Below are positions 8,014 through 16,780 of a stretch of DNA of 33,152 nt, piece by piece. Location of the stretch: the NCBI RefSeq assembly GCF_000367345.1, contig NZ_BARE01000035.1, positions 1 through 33,152 of the forward strand, read 5' to 3'. The notes below the pieces were generated by a model, which made no database searches, was not told where the DNA came from, and was given only the letters and a program-made list of their open reading frames with translations. Position 1 is the first letter of the stretch, and each line of letters begins with the position of its first letter. A program made the translations under genes and the position numbers. The DNA is from Sphingobium xenophagum NBRC 107872. Lineage in GTDB: Bacteria; Pseudomonadota; Alphaproteobacteria; Sphingomonadales; Sphingomonadaceae.

Positions 8014-8183
8014 GCTATGACGCGATGCGCCATTTCGCCGATAGCTGGGGCCTGGTTTTCATGGGCCTCTCCTACCTGATCCTCATCGGCTGGCATTTCC
8101 GGCCCGGCGCGCGCCGCCGCAGCGGCGATGCCGCCACGATGATCTTCACCGACAGCGACACCAAAGGGGGCGACCATGGCTGA
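8010..8183 (+). CDS. ccoQ: cbb3 oxidase small subunit CcoQ
   Basis: 57 residues, [20 protein letters not shown] then [10 protein letters not shown] and a basic/polar tail. One membrane helix (about residues 13-29) is followed by [16 protein letters not shown], the usual CcoQ/FixQ form. It starts inside the ccoO stop (ATGA) and overlaps the ccoP start by 8 bp. CcoQ stabilises the CcoNOP core and in some species protects it from oxygen. The identification rests on position between ccoO and ccoP, size and topology. Confidence 0.9.
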   Translation: MSYDAMRHFADSWGLVFMGLSYLILIGWHFRPGARRRSGDAATMIFTDSDTKGGDHG

Positions 8184-9144
8184 CCCGACCAAGAGCAAGA
8201 TCGACCAACATAGCGGCACCCCGACGATGGGGCATGAATGGGACGGGATCGAGGAACTGGATACGCCGCTGCCGCGCTGGTGGCTGTGGACCTTCTACGC
8301 CTGCATCCTGTTTTCGCTGGGCTATGTCATCGCCTATCCGGCCTGGCCGCTGGTGAACAGCTATACCAAGGGGATGCTGGGCTGGTCCAGCCGTGGCGAT
8401 CTGGCGCGCGACATGGCAGCGCAGGCGGCGAAGGTCGCGCCGATCCACCGCGCTATCGCGGCGACGCCGATCGACCAGTTGCCGGCCAATGCCGCGCTGA
8501 TGCAGGCGGCGGTCGATGGCGGGCGCGCGGCGTTCAAGGTCCATTGCGTGCAATGTCATGGATCGGGCGCTGCCGGATCGAAGGGCTATCCCAACCTGAA
8601 TGACGACGACTGGCTGTGGGGTGGCGATCTGGTCACCATCGAAAAGACGATCATCGATGGCGTCCGCAATCCCGATCATGCCGAAACCCGCATGTCGATC
8701 ATGCCCGCATTCGGCCGCGACCAGTTGTTGCAGGCGGCGCAGGTCGACGATCTTGTGGCGCATGTCCGCACGATCAGCGGCCAGCAGAAGCCCGATGCCG
8801 CGTCCCGGCGGGGCGGGCAGCTTTTCGCCGACAATTGCGCCGTTTGCCACGGCCCGGCGGGCAAGGGCAATCGCGAGCTAGGCGCGCCCAATCTGACCGA
8901 TGGCATCTGGCTGTATGGCGGCGACGCGGAGAGCATTCACCAGACGGTGTGGAACAGCCGCCAGGGCGTGATGCCGCGCTGGGGCGACAAGCTGGACCCG
9001 GCGACGGTGCGGATGCTGGCTGCCTATGTCCACAGCCTGGGCGGGGGCGAGGCTGCGCCGGTGCCGGTGCCGGTCCCGGTCCCGACGGTGGCGGCGGCGG
9101 TGGACAACGGCGCGGCGGAGGCGACGAGCGATGCGCGGCAATAG
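8176..9144 (+). CDS. ccoP: cbb3 oxidase subunit III, dihaem cytochrome c (CcoP)
   Basis: 322 residues. The N-terminal cytoplasmic part contains HEWDGIEELDTPLPRWW, a CcoP hallmark, followed by one membrane helix (about residues 35-58). Two haem c motifs are present: Cys124-Val-Gln-Cys127-His128 and Cys221-Ala-Val-Cys224-His225, each with downstream methionines that could be ligands (MSIMPAFG and GVMPRWGD). It accepts electrons from soluble cytochrome c or the bc1 complex and passes them to CcoO. The C-terminus is extended by a Pro-Val repeat (PVPVPVPVP) and an Ala-rich tail beyond the usual end of the second cytochrome domain. The start overlaps ccoQ by 8 bp. Confidence 0.96.
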   Translation: MADPTKSKIDQHSGTPTMGHEWDGIEELDTPLPRWWLWTFYACILFSLGYVIAYPAWPLVNSYTKGMLGWSSRGDLARDMAAQAAKVAPIHRAIAATPIDQLPANAALMQAAVDGGRAAFKVHCVQCHGSGAAGSKGYPNLNDDDWLWGGDLVTIEKTIIDGVRNPDHAETRMSIMPAFGRDQLLQAAQVDDLVAHVRTISGQQKPDAASRRGGQLFADNCAVCHGPAGKGNRELGAPNLTDGIWLYGGDAESIHQTVWNSRQGVMPRWGDKLDPATVRMLAAYVHSLGGGEAAPVPVPVPVPTVAAAVDNGAAEATSDARQ

Positions 9145-9176
9145 CCTGCCTGTGCTAGGGGTGGCGGACGGCAGGC
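9144..9176 (+). other. hairpin between ccoP and ccoG
   Basis: GCCTGCC (9144-9150, starting on the last base of the ccoP stop) pairs with GGCAGGC (9170-9176), leaving a 19-base loop. There is no T-run, so it is not a standard terminator. It may mark an mRNA processing or stability boundary between the structural genes and the assembly genes. Seen by eye only. Confidence 0.4.
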
Positions 9177-9192
9177 GTCAGGTACGCCCGTC

Positions 9193-10623
9193 ATGACCGC
9201 CGCTCCCCTGTCCCTCTATGCCAAGCGCAAGGGCGTTTATCCCAAGGCGATCGACGGCTTTTACCGTCGCCTGAAATGGGTGGTCATGGCGGTCACGCTC
9301 GCCATCTACTGGATAACGCCCTGGCTGCGCTGGGATCGCGGCCCCTATGCGCCCGATCAGGCCGTGCTGGTCGATCTCGCCCATCGTCGCTTCTACATGT
9401 TCGCGATCGAGATTTGGCCGCATGAATTCTATTATGTCGCTGGCCTGCTGGTCATGGCCGGGGTCGGCCTGTTCCTGGTCACTTCTGCGGTCGGGCGCGC
9501 CTGGTGCGGCTATGCCTGCCCGCAGACGGTGTGGACGGACCTCTACCAGCATGTCGAGCGCTTCATCGACGGCGACCGCAATGCCCAGATCCGCCTGGAC
9601 AAGGCGCCCTGGAGCGCGGGCAAGATCGCCCGGCGGGTCGCCAAATGGAGCATATGGCTGTTCATCGCCTTTGGCACCGGGGGCGCGTGGATCTTCTATT
9701 TCGCCGATGCGCCGACGTTGCAGCAACAGTTTTGGAGCGGGACCGCTGCGCCTGTTGCCTATGCAACGGTCGCAGTCCTGACCGCGACCACCTTCATCCT
9801 GGGCGGCTTCATGCGCGAACAGGTGTGCATCTATATGTGCCCCTGGCCGCGCATCCAGACCGCGATGCTCGATGAAAAGTCGCTGGTGGTCACCTATAAA
9901 TATTGGCGCGGGGAGCAGCGGGGGAGCCTGAAAAAATCGCTGGCGCAGCCCGACGCCTTTGGCGATTGCATCGATTGCGACCAGTGCGTCGCCGTCTGCC
10001 CCACCGGCATCGACATTCGTGAGGGGCCGCAGATCGGCTGCATCACCTGTGCGCTGTGCGTCGATGCCTGCGACAAGGTGATGGCGCAGGTGGGGCGTCC
10101 GCGCGGCCTGATCGACTATTGCACCGAGGATGACGCCACGGCGGAAAAGGCAGGCCGTGCGCCGCGCCCCGTCATCCGTTCGCTGCTCCATGTCCGCACG
10201 CTCGTCTATCTGACGCTGTGGAGCGCAGTCGGCGTCGCCATGCTGTTTGCACTGGGCACTCGCACCCGGATCGACATCAGTGCGCAGCAGGATCGCAATC
10301 CCATCGCGATGCGCCTGTCCGACGGCACGGTTCGCAATGCCTTCACGGTCAAGCTGCGCAACATGGAATCGCGGCCACGGCCGATGCGTATATCGGCAGA
10401 AGGGCTGGCCGGGGTCAGCCTGTGGACCGACCGGGATGGCCGGGCCGATGCGCGGGCGGCGATCGACACGATCGTCCCGTCCGACAGCGTGGCGAAATTG
10501 CGCATCTTCCTGGCCGCGCCAGCGAATGGCCCGCAGCGCGAGGATTTTGCCTTCACTGTCCGCGCCACCGACCGCGAAGGCGGCACAGCCAGCGAACCCG
10601 CCCATTTTGAAAGGTTGCAATGA
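9193..10623 (+). CDS. ccoG: cbb3 oxidase assembly protein CcoG (FixG-type ferredoxin-like membrane protein)
   Basis: 476 residues. Membrane segments appear near residues 30-50, 75-100, 155-175 and 190-210, and again around 330-350, with a periplasmic C-terminal Ig-like region. The signature WCGYACPQTVWTDLY comes first, then CIYMCPWPRIQTAMLDEKS, then two ferredoxin-type clusters in CIDCDQCVAVCPTG and CITCALCVDACDKVM. CcoG is reported as a cupric reductase that helps deliver copper to the CuB site of CcoN. It starts 48 bp after ccoP with a hairpin between; ccoH begins inside its stop codon (ATGA). All expected cysteines appear present. Confidence 0.95.
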   Translation: MTAAPLSLYAKRKGVYPKAIDGFYRRLKWVVMAVTLAIYWITPWLRWDRGPYAPDQAVLVDLAHRRFYMFAIEIWPHEFYYVAGLLVMAGVGLFLVTSAVGRAWCGYACPQTVWTDLYQHVERFIDGDRNAQIRLDKAPWSAGKIARRVAKWSIWLFIAFGTGGAWIFYFADAPTLQQQFWSGTAAPVAYATVAVLTATTFILGGFMREQVCIYMCPWPRIQTAMLDEKSLVVTYKYWRGEQRGSLKKSLAQPDAFGDCIDCDQCVAVCPTGIDIREGPQIGCITCALCVDACDKVMAQVGRPRGLIDYCTEDDATAEKAGRAPRPVIRSLLHVRTLVYLTLWSAVGVAMLFALGTRTRIDISAQQDRNPIAMRLSDGTVRNAFTVKLRNMESRPRPMRISAEGLAGVSLWTDRDGRADARAAIDTIVPSDSVAKLRIFLAAPANGPQREDFAFTVRATDREGGTASEPAHFERLQ

Positions 10624-11075
10624 TGCCCGGCTTTCACCTGACCGGCCGCCATGTCGCGGCGATTTTCGTGGCCTTCTTTGCCGTGGTGATCGCGGTGAAT
10701 GTCCTGATGGCGAGCTATGCCGTGGGTGGTTTTGGCGGCACGGTGGTCGACAATAGCTATGTCGCCAGCCAACGCTTCAACGGCTGGCTGGCGCAGGCGC
10801 GGCAACAGGATGCGCTTGGCTGGCAACAGGAAACACGGCTGGACGCTGCCCGCCATGTGTTCCTGAAGCTGGTCGGGCCGCGATCGCAGCCCATGACCGT
10901 CACCGCGACGGCGGAGCATCCGCTGGGGCGCGCGCCCGACTTGGATTTGCGCATCGAGCGGCAGGCCGATGGCGAGTGGCGGGCGGCGCAGCCGCTGCCC
11001 GCCGGGCGGTGGATCATCCACTGGACCGTCAGGGCCGACGGGCATGAGATGCGCTTTGTGGAAAGGCATGGATGA
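10620..11075 (+). CDS. ccoH: cbb3 oxidase assembly protein CcoH/FixH
   Basis: 151 residues from ATG 10620, overlapping the ccoG stop by 4 bp; a second ATG follows directly. One N-terminal membrane helix (HVAAIFVAFFAVVIAVNVLM) carries a FixH-type periplasmic domain with VVDNSYVASQRFNGWLAQAR and a C-terminal WIIHWTVRADGHEMRF. FixH-family proteins interact with CcoN and are needed for oxidase assembly; the biochemical role is not settled. ccoI starts inside the ccoH stop codon. Confidence 0.92.
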   Translation: MMPGFHLTGRHVAAIFVAFFAVVIAVNVLMASYAVGGFGGTVVDNSYVASQRFNGWLAQARQQDALGWQQETRLDAARHVFLKLVGPRSQPMTVTATAEHPLGRAPDLDLRIERQADGEWRAAQPLPAGRWIIHWTVRADGHEMRFVERHG

Positions 11076-13210
11076 TGGCGAGCCTGCCCGTCACCCTGAT
11101 GCCTGATCCCATCGCACCGGATGCGGCCCATAGCCTGTTCGCGGTGCCGGACATGCATTGCGCAGGCTGCATCGCCAAGGTCGAGCGCGGGCTGACGGCG
11201 CTGCCGGGCATTCATGCCGCGCGGGTCAATTATTCGGCCAGGCGCGTCGCCATCACCCATGATCCGGCGATGACCCTGCCGGACCTGCGCGCAGCGATTG
11301 CGGGCATTGGCTTTGCCGCCGAGCCGCTGGCCGATCCAACGATCGCGGTGGAGAATGCGCAGGACAAGCGGCTGTTGCGCGCGCTGGCCGTCGCTGGCTT
11401 TGCATCGATGAACATCATGCTGCTGTCGGTATCGATCTGGTCAGGGGCGGTGGGCGCAACCCGTGAGCTGTTCCACTGGCTGTCCGCCCTGATCGCGCTG
11501 CCGACGGTCGCCTATGCCGGGCAGCCTTTCTTCCGTTCCGCCTTTGCAGCGCTGCGGGTCGGGCGCACCAATATGGACGTGCCGATCAGCATCGGGGTGC
11601 TGCTGGCCACGGGCATGAGCCTCTATGAGACGATTACCGGCGGCAACCATGCCTGGTTCGACGGCGCGGTGATGCTGCTGACTTTCCTGCTGGCTGGACG
11701 ATGCCTGGACGCAATGATGCGGGGGCGCGCGCGCGACGGCGTCGCCGCCCTGCTGCGCCAGACCGCGCCGGGCGCCTATGTGATCGAGGCCGGTCAGCGC
11801 CGCTGGGTCGAAGCGCGCGCGCTGGTGCCGGGGATGATGATGCAGGTTGCCGCGGGCGAACGCTTTGCCGCCGATGGCGAAATTCGGGAGGGGAAAAGCA
11901 GCGTCGATCTGGCTTTCCTGACGGGCGAGAGCCGTCCGGTGGCGGTCGGCGTCGGTGATGGCGTTCATGCAGGCGCGCTCAACATGGACGGGCCGCTCAA
12001 TGTGGTCGTAAGGGCGGCGGGCGCGGATACGCTGATCGCCGACATAGCGCGGATGATGGATGCAGCCGGGCAGGGCAAGTCACGCTATGTCCGGATCGCC
12101 GACCGGGCGGCGCGGCTCTACGCGCCTGCCGTCCATCTGCTTGCCGCGCTGTCGTTTGCAGGCTGGATGATCGCTGGCGCTGGCGTGCATCAGGCGCTGC
12201 TGATCGCGACCGCCGTGCTGCTGATCACCTGTCCCTGCGCCCTTGGTCTGGCCGTGCCCGCCGCGCAGGTGGTGGCGTGCGGGGCGCTGATGCGGCGCGG
12301 CATATTGGTGAAGGACGGGTCCGCGCTGGAGCGGCTGGCAGAGGCGGACCGCGCGATGTTCGACAAGACCGGCACGTTGACGCTGGGGCGGCCAATGCCC
12401 GAAAATCTCGATGCGTTGCCTGCCGATGTGCGGCCGGTGGTGCTGGCGCTGGCCCGCGCCAGCCGCCATCCGCTGAGCGCCGCTCTGGCCGAGGCGCTGC
12501 AACGGGAGGGCGTCATGGCGGCCACGCTGTCCGACCTGCGCGAGGAGGCTGGCGTTGGCGTCAGCGCCTTATGGCAGGGGAGGCCGGTATCGCTTGCCCG
12601 ACCGGCCAATGCGGGCAACTGGACCAGCCTGGCGACTGAATATCGGGAGGGTGATCGTCATATTCTCCTGACCTTTGCCGACATGCTGCGTCCCGATGCC
12701 GCCGCGACGGCGGCGGCGCTTCGTACCCTTGGCCTCGATCCCATCATTGCAAGCGGCGACCGACCGCAGGCGCTGCATGAAGTGGCGATGGCGACGGGGA
12801 TGCTGGCGACCGGCCATATGAGCCCGCAGGCCAAGCTGGCGATGATCGAGCGGCTCAAGGCGCAGGGGCATCGCGTGCTGATGGTCGGGGATGGCCTGAA
12901 TGACGGGCCTGCGCTGGCGGCGGGCCATGTCAGCCTGGCGCCTTCATCGGCCAGCGACGCCAGCCAACTGGCGGCCGATGTGGTGTTCCTGGGCGACAGC
13001 CTGTCATCGGTTGCGGTTGCCGTCCGTGCAGCGCGGCGGACGCTGGCGATCGTGCGTCAGAATTTCATGCTGGCCGTGGGTTATAATCTTCTGGCCGTGC
13101 CGCTGGCGATCGCCGGGCTTGTCACGCCCTTGGTCGCGGCGCTGGCCATGTCCGGTTCGTCGTTGATCGTCATTGCCAATGCGCTGCGTTTGCGGCGGGC
13201 GGCACGATGA
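11072..13210 (+). CDS. ccoI: P1B-type copper-transporting ATPase CcoI/FixI
   Basis: 712 residues. The N-terminal metal-binding domain has Cys30 and Cys33 in DMHCAGC (MxCxxC type). Next come paired membrane helices, the actuator motif TGES (about 284), the transmembrane metal site CPC in ITCPCALGLAVPAA (about 387), the phosphorylation motif DKTGTLT (about 430), an HP motif in SRHPLSAAL and the hinge GDGLNDGPAL (about 607). CcoI exports copper towards the periplasm for insertion into CcoN; it is a slow CopA2-like pump rather than a detoxifying one. It overlaps ccoH by 4 bp and ccoS begins inside its stop. All catalytic motifs are intact. Confidence 0.95.
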   Translation: MMASLPVTLMPDPIAPDAAHSLFAVPDMHCAGCIAKVERGLTALPGIHAARVNYSARRVAITHDPAMTLPDLRAAIAGIGFAAEPLADPTIAVENAQDKRLLRALAVAGFASMNIMLLSVSIWSGAVGATRELFHWLSALIALPTVAYAGQPFFRSAFAALRVGRTNMDVPISIGVLLATGMSLYETITGGNHAWFDGAVMLLTFLLAGRCLDAMMRGRARDGVAALLRQTAPGAYVIEAGQRRWVEARALVPGMMMQVAAGERFAADGEIREGKSSVDLAFLTGESRPVAVGVGDGVHAGALNMDGPLNVVVRAAGADTLIADIARMMDAAGQGKSRYVRIADRAARLYAPAVHLLAALSFAGWMIAGAGVHQALLIATAVLLITCPCALGLAVPAAQVVACGALMRRGILVKDGSALERLAEADRAMFDKTGTLTLGRPMPENLDALPADVRPVVLALARASRHPLSAALAEALQREGVMAATLSDLREEAGVGVSALWQGRPVSLARPANAGNWTSLATEYREGDRHILLTFADMLRPDAAATAAALRTLGLDPIIASGDRPQALHEVAMATGMLATGHMSPQAKLAMIERLKAQGHRVLMVGDGLNDGPALAAGHVSLAPSSASDASQLAADVVFLGDSLSSVAVAVRAARRTLAIVRQNFMLAVGYNLLAVPLAIAGLVTPLVAALAMSGSSLIVIANALRLRRAAR

Positions 13211-13347
13211 TCGGCCTTGCTCTCCTCATTCCCATTGCCCTTTCGCTGGGGCTGGTCGGGCTTGGCGCCTTTTTCTGGGCGTTGAAGGCCGGGCAGTTCG
13301 ATGATCCTGACGGCGCTGCGCTGCGCATATTGAACGATGATGACTGA
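13207..13347 (+). CDS. ccoS: cbb3 oxidase maturation protein CcoS
   Basis: 46 residues: one membrane helix (IGLALLIPIALSLGLVGLGA) followed by FFWALKAGQFDDPDGAALRI and an acidic end. The AGQFDDPDG box after the helix is the CcoS signature. The start overlaps the ccoI stop (ATGA at 13207-13210). CcoS is required for putting haem and copper cofactors into CcoN. It closes the cco block; the next gene is convergent, 25 bp away, with no clear terminator between. Confidence 0.93.
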   Translation: MIGLALLIPIALSLGLVGLGAFFWALKAGQFDDPDGAALRILNDDD

Positions 13348-13372
13348 CGGCGCGCGCGATCCTGATTAAGCG

Positions 13373-14647
13373 CTATTGCGCCAGCAGGTTCAGCGCGCGG
13401 GTCATGAGCGCCACGAAGCGGGGTTCATCGACGCGTGCGGCGCTGTCATTCCAGCTGGCGGCGATGGCGAACCACCGGCCGTCGCGCGCCTGCACCAGAA
13501 AATTCATGGCGATGACGCCCGGCTCCGATCCGCCCTTATAGCCCAGATAGTGCCAGCGTTTCGCATCGGCAGGCGCAATGCCGGGATTGACCGCCATGAT
13601 CGGCAGGGCATCGCCGCCATTGCGCCTTAGCCAGTCGAGCAGCCGGACCATGTCGCGCGGCGTGGCGAACCATTCGATGCTGTCGATGGCGGTCGGAATG
13701 TCCGCAACCGTGCCGATGTCGACCGCGCCCGCCGTCAGTTGCGCGGCGTTGGCGGTGATGATCGCACGGCGCTGGTCCGGCGTCGCTGCGGCATAGTTGC
13801 GCGCGAGATCGGCATGGGCGGGCATTTTGAGCGCGAACGCTTCCGCCGTGGTCAGCAGGGGCAGCGTCGCGTCCGGGCGGGCATGGCCGCTGGTTGCGAC
13901 CATGGCATCGACCCGCATGCGCCCCAGTGCCAGCAACAGCGTATCGGCCGCGCTATTATCGCTTTCCGCGATCATCGCCAGCGCCAGACTGTGCAGCGTC
14001 ATCGGCGCGCCATCGGGCGTCGTCAACAGCCGCCCTGAAAAGCTTTTGTGCGACAGCGGGATCACGTCGCTCCAGCGTCGTTCGCCTGCCGCCACGGCGC
14101 GGGCGAGTTCGGCCAATATATAAAGTTTGAAGGATGAACCCGTCGCCATCAGCGTATCGGCGTGCTGATCGTGCAGCCAGAGCGGGCCTGCATCGCCCAG
14201 TTGCGCTATCGCAAGCGCGGTCCGACCGGGGAGGGCGACGATGCCGGCCAGAACCCGGTCCATATCGTCATCCGTGCGCCGCGTGCCGACCAGTTGCAGG
14301 CCGACAACCCGGTTGGGCGCCTGGGGCGCGACCACCAGCGTGAAGCCGATCGTCGCCCGCTCATAACGGATTTCCACCACGCCTGTCGTCGGGCTTTCGA
14401 CCTGCACCGCGCCGCGCGCCAGCGGCTTGCCATATTGCTTGCGCAGATCGGCGGCCAATGCGCGCCATTGCGCGACCGGGACGGCGTCCAGAAACAGGGT
14501 GGAGAAATAGGCGTCCTCGCCACCCGGCGCGGACAGGATGGACAATAGCTGGTCGGCCCTGGCCTGATAGGTCGCTTCTCTGGCTGCGCCACTGGTTGGC
14601 CACAGCGCCAGCCCCAGCAAGGCAAGCGCCGCGACAAGCATCTTCAT
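13373..14647 (-). CDS. secreted serine hydrolase of the class A beta-lactamase fold
   Basis: 424 residues. A signal peptide covers about the first 22 residues (MKMLVAALALLGLALWPTSG). An N-terminal region of about 110 residues, resembling the small NTF2-like domains of such proteins, is followed by a penicillin-recognising domain. That domain has Ser171-x-x-Lys174 in GSSFKLY, Ser229-Asp230-Asn231 in AESDNSA, and Lys371-Gly-Gly in YKGGSEPG. All three catalytic boxes are thus present, though KGG replaces the common KTG. It could be a beta-lactamase or another periplasmic serine hydrolase; substrate and resistance phenotype cannot be inferred. Its ATG overlaps the parE stop codon (ATGA), so it should be translated from the parE message. 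Confidence 0.88.
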   Translation of the reverse strand: MKMLVAALALLGLALWPTSGAAREATYQARADQLLSILSAPGGEDAYFSTLFLDAVPVAQWRALAADLRKQYGKPLARGAVQVESPTTGVVEIRYERATIGFTLVVAPQAPNRVVGLQLVGTRRTDDDMDRVLAGIVALPGRTALAIAQLGDAGPLWLHDQHADTLMATGSSFKLYILAELARAVAAGERRWSDVIPLSHKSFSGRLLTTPDGAPMTLHSLALAMIAESDNSAADTLLLALGRMRVDAMVATSGHARPDATLPLLTTAEAFALKMPAHADLARNYAAATPDQRRAIITANAAQLTAGAVDIGTVADIPTAIDSIEWFATPRDMVRLLDWLRRNGGDALPIMAVNPGIAPADAKRWHYLGYKGGSEPGVIAMNFLVQARDGRWFAIAASWNDSAARVDEPRFVALMTRALNLLAQ

Positions 14648-16620
14648 GCGTCGATCGCTTCTTCGTCCACCGCCGCTGCATTTTCCTGAATGAAGGCGAA
14701 GCGGTGCGCCGGATTGGTGCCCATCAGCCGGTCGACCAGATCGCGCACGCTGGCGCGGTCCTCGACATCGGCGGGCAGGGTGATGCGGATCAGGCTGCGG
14801 GTGGCGGGGTCCATCGTGGTCTCGCGCAACTGCATCGGGTTCATTTCGCCCAGCCCCTTGAAGCGGCTGACCTCGACCTTCTTGCCCTTGAACTCCTTGC
14901 GCAACAGTTCCTCGCGATGCGCGTCATCCTTGGCATAGAGGCTCTTGCCGCCCGCCACGATCCGGTAGAGCGGCGGCTGCGCGAGATAGAGATGCCCGCG
15001 CCGCACCAGTTCCGGCATCTCCTGAAAGAAGAAGGTCATCAGCAGCGTTGCGATGTGCGCGCCGTCGACGTCGGCGTCGGTCATGATGACGATGCGCTCA
15101 TAGCGCAGATTGTCGGGGTTGCAGTCCTTGCGCGTGCCGCAGCCCAACGCCAGGATCATGTCGGCAATTTCCTGATTGGCCAGGATCTTGGCAGTATTGG
15201 CGGATGCGACGTTCAAAATCTTGCCGCGCAGGGGCAGGATCGCCTGCGTCTTGCGGTCGCGCGCCTGCTTGGCCGATCCGCCCGCCGAATCGCCTTCGAC
15301 CAGGAAAATCTCCGTGCCGTCGGGATTGTCGGTCGAACAGTCGGTCAGCTTGCCGGGCAGGCGCAGTTTGCGTGCGCTCGTCGCGGTCTTGCGCTTGACG
15401 TCTTTTTCCTGCTTGCGCCGCAGCCGGTCGTCCATCCGGTCGATGACATAGGCGAGCAGCGCCTTGCCGCGATCCATATGATCGGTGAGGAAATGGTCGA
15501 AATGGTCGCGCACCGCATTTTCCACCAGTCGCGCTGCATCCGGGCTGGTCAGGCGGTCCTTGGTCTGGCTTTGAAATTGCGGTTCGCGGATGAATACCGA
15601 CAGCATGATTTCCGATGACGTCATGATGTCGTCGGCGGTGATGTCCTTCGCCTTTTTCTGGCCGATCAGATCGCCAAAGGCGCGGATGCCCTTGACCAAA
15701 GCGGTGCGCAGCCCCGCTTCATGCGTACCGCCATCAGGCGTCGGGATGGTGTTGCAGTACCAGCTATAGCTGCCATCGGACCAGAGCGGCCAGGCGACCG
15801 CCCATTCGACCCGGCCAGCAATGCCGGGAAAATCCTGGTTGCCGGTGAAAAACACACTGGTCGCGCATTCGCGATTGCCGACCTGTTCCTTCAGATGATC
15901 GGCAAGGCCGCCGGGAAACTGGAACACGGCTTCTGCTGGCGTATCGTCGCTGATGAGCGAAGGATCGCATTTCCAGCGTATCTCGACACCCGCGAACAGA
16001 TAGGCCTTTGACCGGGCGAGGCGATAGAGGCGCGCCGGCTTGAACTTCTGCTCGCCGAAAATGGCCGTGTCCGGCGTGAAGCTGACGGACGTGCCGCGCC
16101 GGTTGGGGGCAGCGCCCACCTTTTCCAGCGGGCCGAGCGGTAATCCCTGCGAGAAGCTCTGGCGGAACAATTCCTTGTTGCGGGCGACCTCCACCACGGT
16201 TTCGGTCGACAGCGCGTTGACGACGCTGGCCCCCACCCCATGCAGGCCGCCCGACGTGGCATAGGCCTTGCCCTCAAACTTGCCGCCCGAATGGAGCGTC
16301 GTCATGATGACTTCCAGCGCCGACTTGCCGGGAAATTTCGGATGCTCGTCGATCGGCATGCCGCGGCCATTGTCGATAATGGTCAGGCGGTTGCCCGCCT
16401 CCAGCGTCACCTCAATCCGCGTGGCATGACCCGCCACCGCTTCGTCCATGCTGTTGTCCAGCACTTCGGACGCCAGGTGGTGCAGCGCGCGCTCGTCCGT
16501 GCCGCCGATATACATGCCGGGGCGACGACGGACTGGTTCCAGTCCTTCGAGCACTTCGATGGCGGAGGCATCATAGCCGGAGGAGGATGTGGGCTGGGCG
16601 GCGAACAGGTCATCGGACAT
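14644..16620 (-). CDS. parE: DNA topoisomerase IV subunit B (ParE)
   Basis: 658 residues. The GHKL ATPase domain has EVLDNSMDEAVAG, DNGRGMPIDEHP and GGLHGVGASVVNALS. A transducer domain follows, then the TOPRIM domain with EIFLVEGDSAGGSAKQARD, PLRGKILNV and the acidic TDADVDGAHI. A short C-terminal part ends with GLGEMNPMQLRETTM. ParE works with ParC to decatenate chromosomes after replication. Its length and the absence of a GyrB-specific insertion favour ParE over GyrB, though the two are close relatives. parC is not in the window. It heads a two-gene unit with the serine hydrolase, and its start lies 160 bp from the divergent outer-membrane protein gene. Confidence 0.93.
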   Translation of the reverse strand: MSDDLFAAQPTSSSGYDASAIEVLEGLEPVRRRPGMYIGGTDERALHHLASEVLDNSMDEAVAGHATRIEVTLEAGNRLTIIDNGRGMPIDEHPKFPGKSALEVIMTTLHSGGKFEGKAYATSGGLHGVGASVVNALSTETVVEVARNKELFRQSFSQGLPLGPLEKVGAAPNRRGTSVSFTPDTAIFGEQKFKPARLYRLARSKAYLFAGVEIRWKCDPSLISDDTPAEAVFQFPGGLADHLKEQVGNRECATSVFFTGNQDFPGIAGRVEWAVAWPLWSDGSYSWYCNTIPTPDGGTHEAGLRTALVKGIRAFGDLIGQKKAKDITADDIMTSSEIMLSVFIREPQFQSQTKDRLTSPDAARLVENAVRDHFDHFLTDHMDRGKALLAYVIDRMDDRLRRKQEKDVKRKTATSARKLRLPGKLTDCSTDNPDGTEIFLVEGDSAGGSAKQARDRKTQAILPLRGKILNVASANTAKILANQEIADMILALGCGTRKDCNPDNLRYERIVIMTDADVDGAHIATLLMTFFFQEMPELVRRGHLYLAQPPLYRIVAGGKSLYAKDDAHREELLRKEFKGKKVEVSRFKGLGEMNPMQLRETTMDPATRSLIRITLPADVEDRASVRDLVDRLMGTNPAHRFAFIQENAAAVDEEAIDA

Positions 16621-16678
16621 GATTGCAAGCTATAGGCAGGCGCGCGATCCGCGCAAGCACTGTGCTGAAATGGCAACA

Positions 16679-16693
16679 GCAACAAAATGTTGC
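16679..16693. promoter_or_regulatory. palindrome between parE and the outer-membrane protein gene
   Basis: GCAACAAAATGTTGC is a perfect 6-bp inverted repeat around AAA, in the 160-bp divergent intergenic region and 59 bp upstream of the parE start. It has the size of an operator for a dimeric repressor or activator. Nothing in the window identifies the binding protein, and one such palindrome can arise by chance. Confidence 0.35.
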
Positions 16694-16780
16694 ATTGCGA
16701 TGTGAAACAAAAGCGCCGTTCGATCCGTTAGCGGAGCGCAGTTGGGTTTCGATACCCGATCAGGCGAGGAGATTTTTTCA

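Noticed and set aside
9055..9090. 6-bp tandem repeat in ccoP as a phase-variation switch
   Set aside because: The unit is a multiple of three, so gain or loss changes length but not frame and would not turn the gene off.
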